Assembly: GCA_017937485.1 (NCBI GenBank) | Contig: JAGBDN010000069.1 | Span: 1 to 64,000, forward strand | Reading direction: 5' to 3' | DNA length: 64,000 nt | Origin: Thermoguttaceae bacterium | Lineage (GTDB): Bacteria > Planctomycetota > Planctomycetia > Pirellulales > Thermoguttaceae | Shown here: one piece after another, positions 63,670 through 64,000 of the stretch | Position numbering within the stretch: the first letter of the stretch is position 1 | Layout of the letters: each line of letters opens with the position of its first letter | Translations under genes and position numbers: made by a program | The notes under the pieces: model-generated | What the model was told of the DNA's origin: nothing | Databases searched by the model: none | The model's input: only the letters and a program-made list of their open reading frames with translations

Positions 63670-64000
63670 GTGTCCGACCGTCAATCTTCGATGAATCGCC
63701 GTTCTTTTGTCCGACGAAGCGCCGCGACGTCGCTCGCTTTCGGCTTGGCCGCGCTGCAGACGCCGACGTCGAAAGCCGAAATTCTCGGCGCCAACGATAA
63801 AATCCGACTCGCGTTCCTCGGCGTCGCCAACCGCGGTTCGCAACTCTTGCAAGCGTTCAAAAAGTCGAGCGATATGAAGATCGCGGCCCTTTGCGACGTC
63901 GACTCGAAGACGCTGGCCAACGCGGCGGAGAAGTTCGGCGACGGTTCGCAAACGCTCGAAACCGACTTCCGCAAGATTTACGAACGCTCCGACGTCGACG
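63670..64000 (+). CDS. Tat-exported Gfo/Idh/MocA family oxidoreductase, partial at window edge
   Basis: 110 codons visible, cut by the right edge. AAAGGGGG stands 5 bases before the GTG at 63670. The Tat signal is NRRSFVRRSAATSLAFGLAAL, and the nucleotide-binding start is IRLAFLGVANRGSQLL, followed by IAALCDVDSKTLANAAEKF for the second strand and acidic residue. The family uses NAD(P) to act on sugars and their derivatives; Tat-exported versions are common in planctomycetes. The end of the gene and its substrate lie outside the window. Confidence 0.88.
   Translation, partial: MSDRQSSMNRRSFVRRSAATSLAFGLAALQTPTSKAEILGANDKIRLAFLGVANRGSQLLQAFKKSSDMKIAALCDVDSKTLANAAEKFGDGSQTLETDFRKIYERSDVD

Overview
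The window reads as a moderately G+C-rich, gene-dense chromosome fragment of a planctomycete, probably an anaerobic and perhaps gut-associated member of the Pirellulales/Thermoguttaceae side of the phylum. That placement is inference. It rests on an HzsA-like protein with two haem motifs, an FGE-sulfatase-type fragment, a Tat-exported Gfo/Idh/MocA oxidoreductase, zinc-ribbon plus transmembrane proteins, a DUF11 lipoprotein, many large secreted proteins without clear family, and a HydE-type radical SAM enzyme that implies an [FeFe] hydrogenase elsewhere. No rRNA, tRNA, CRISPR array, complete insertion sequence or prophage was recognised.

Layout. 1-511: a broken FGE-like gene joined to A+T-richer DNA. 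809-3999: two exported proteins, one an (alpha/alpha)-barrel-like protein and one a Tat metallophosphoesterase. 4013-13258, minus strand: alkD-like, a secreted coiled-coil protein, an AddA-type helicase-nuclease, apbE and queA. 13656-20318: a glycosyltransferase, a secreted protein whose hydrolase domain lacks its catalytic residues, a zinc-ribbon membrane protein and a sialidase-like protein. 20412-21132: an A+T-rich orphan ORF between two related 41-bp hairpin repeats. 21093-30958: hydE, a LysE-type exporter, a DUF11 lipoprotein, a csoR and metal P-type ATPase pair with a visible operator, an ATP-grasp protein and a TPR protein. 31234-39143, minus strand: the HzsA-like cytochrome, a sirtuin, mtnA, purE and hypotheticals. 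39795-43520: a secreted glycoside-hydrolase-like protein behind a perfect palindrome, and an orphan C5 DNA methyltransferase. 43669-47685, minus strand: glnS, a homocysteine methyltransferase and a lipoprotein with 66-bp tandem repeats. 48310-52333: an Mla-type lipid transport operon (permease, ATPase, MCE protein). 52574-60639: thioredoxin reductase, a translationally coupled envelope pair, a FliA/WhiG sigma factor, dprA and trkH. 60706-63407, minus strand: a degenerate zinc-peptidase-like membrane protein, hemE and small membrane proteins. 63670 to the edge: start of a Gfo/Idh/MocA gene.

Most genes are housekeeping or envelope functions in short operons. Several transcription signals are clear by eye: intrinsic terminators at 26064, 31835, 43561, 52389 and 54914, and promoters with a -10 close to TAAAAT or TATAAT. 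The items most worth a second look are two probable pseudoenzymes that keep the fold but have lost catalytic residues (14979-17465 and 60706-61338), the repeat-flanked orphan ORF, the 15-bp-arm palindrome abutting a -35 box at 39492-39526, the dyad-rich CsoR operator and the 22-residue repeat lipoprotein. I did not find a convincing entirely new multi-gene system.
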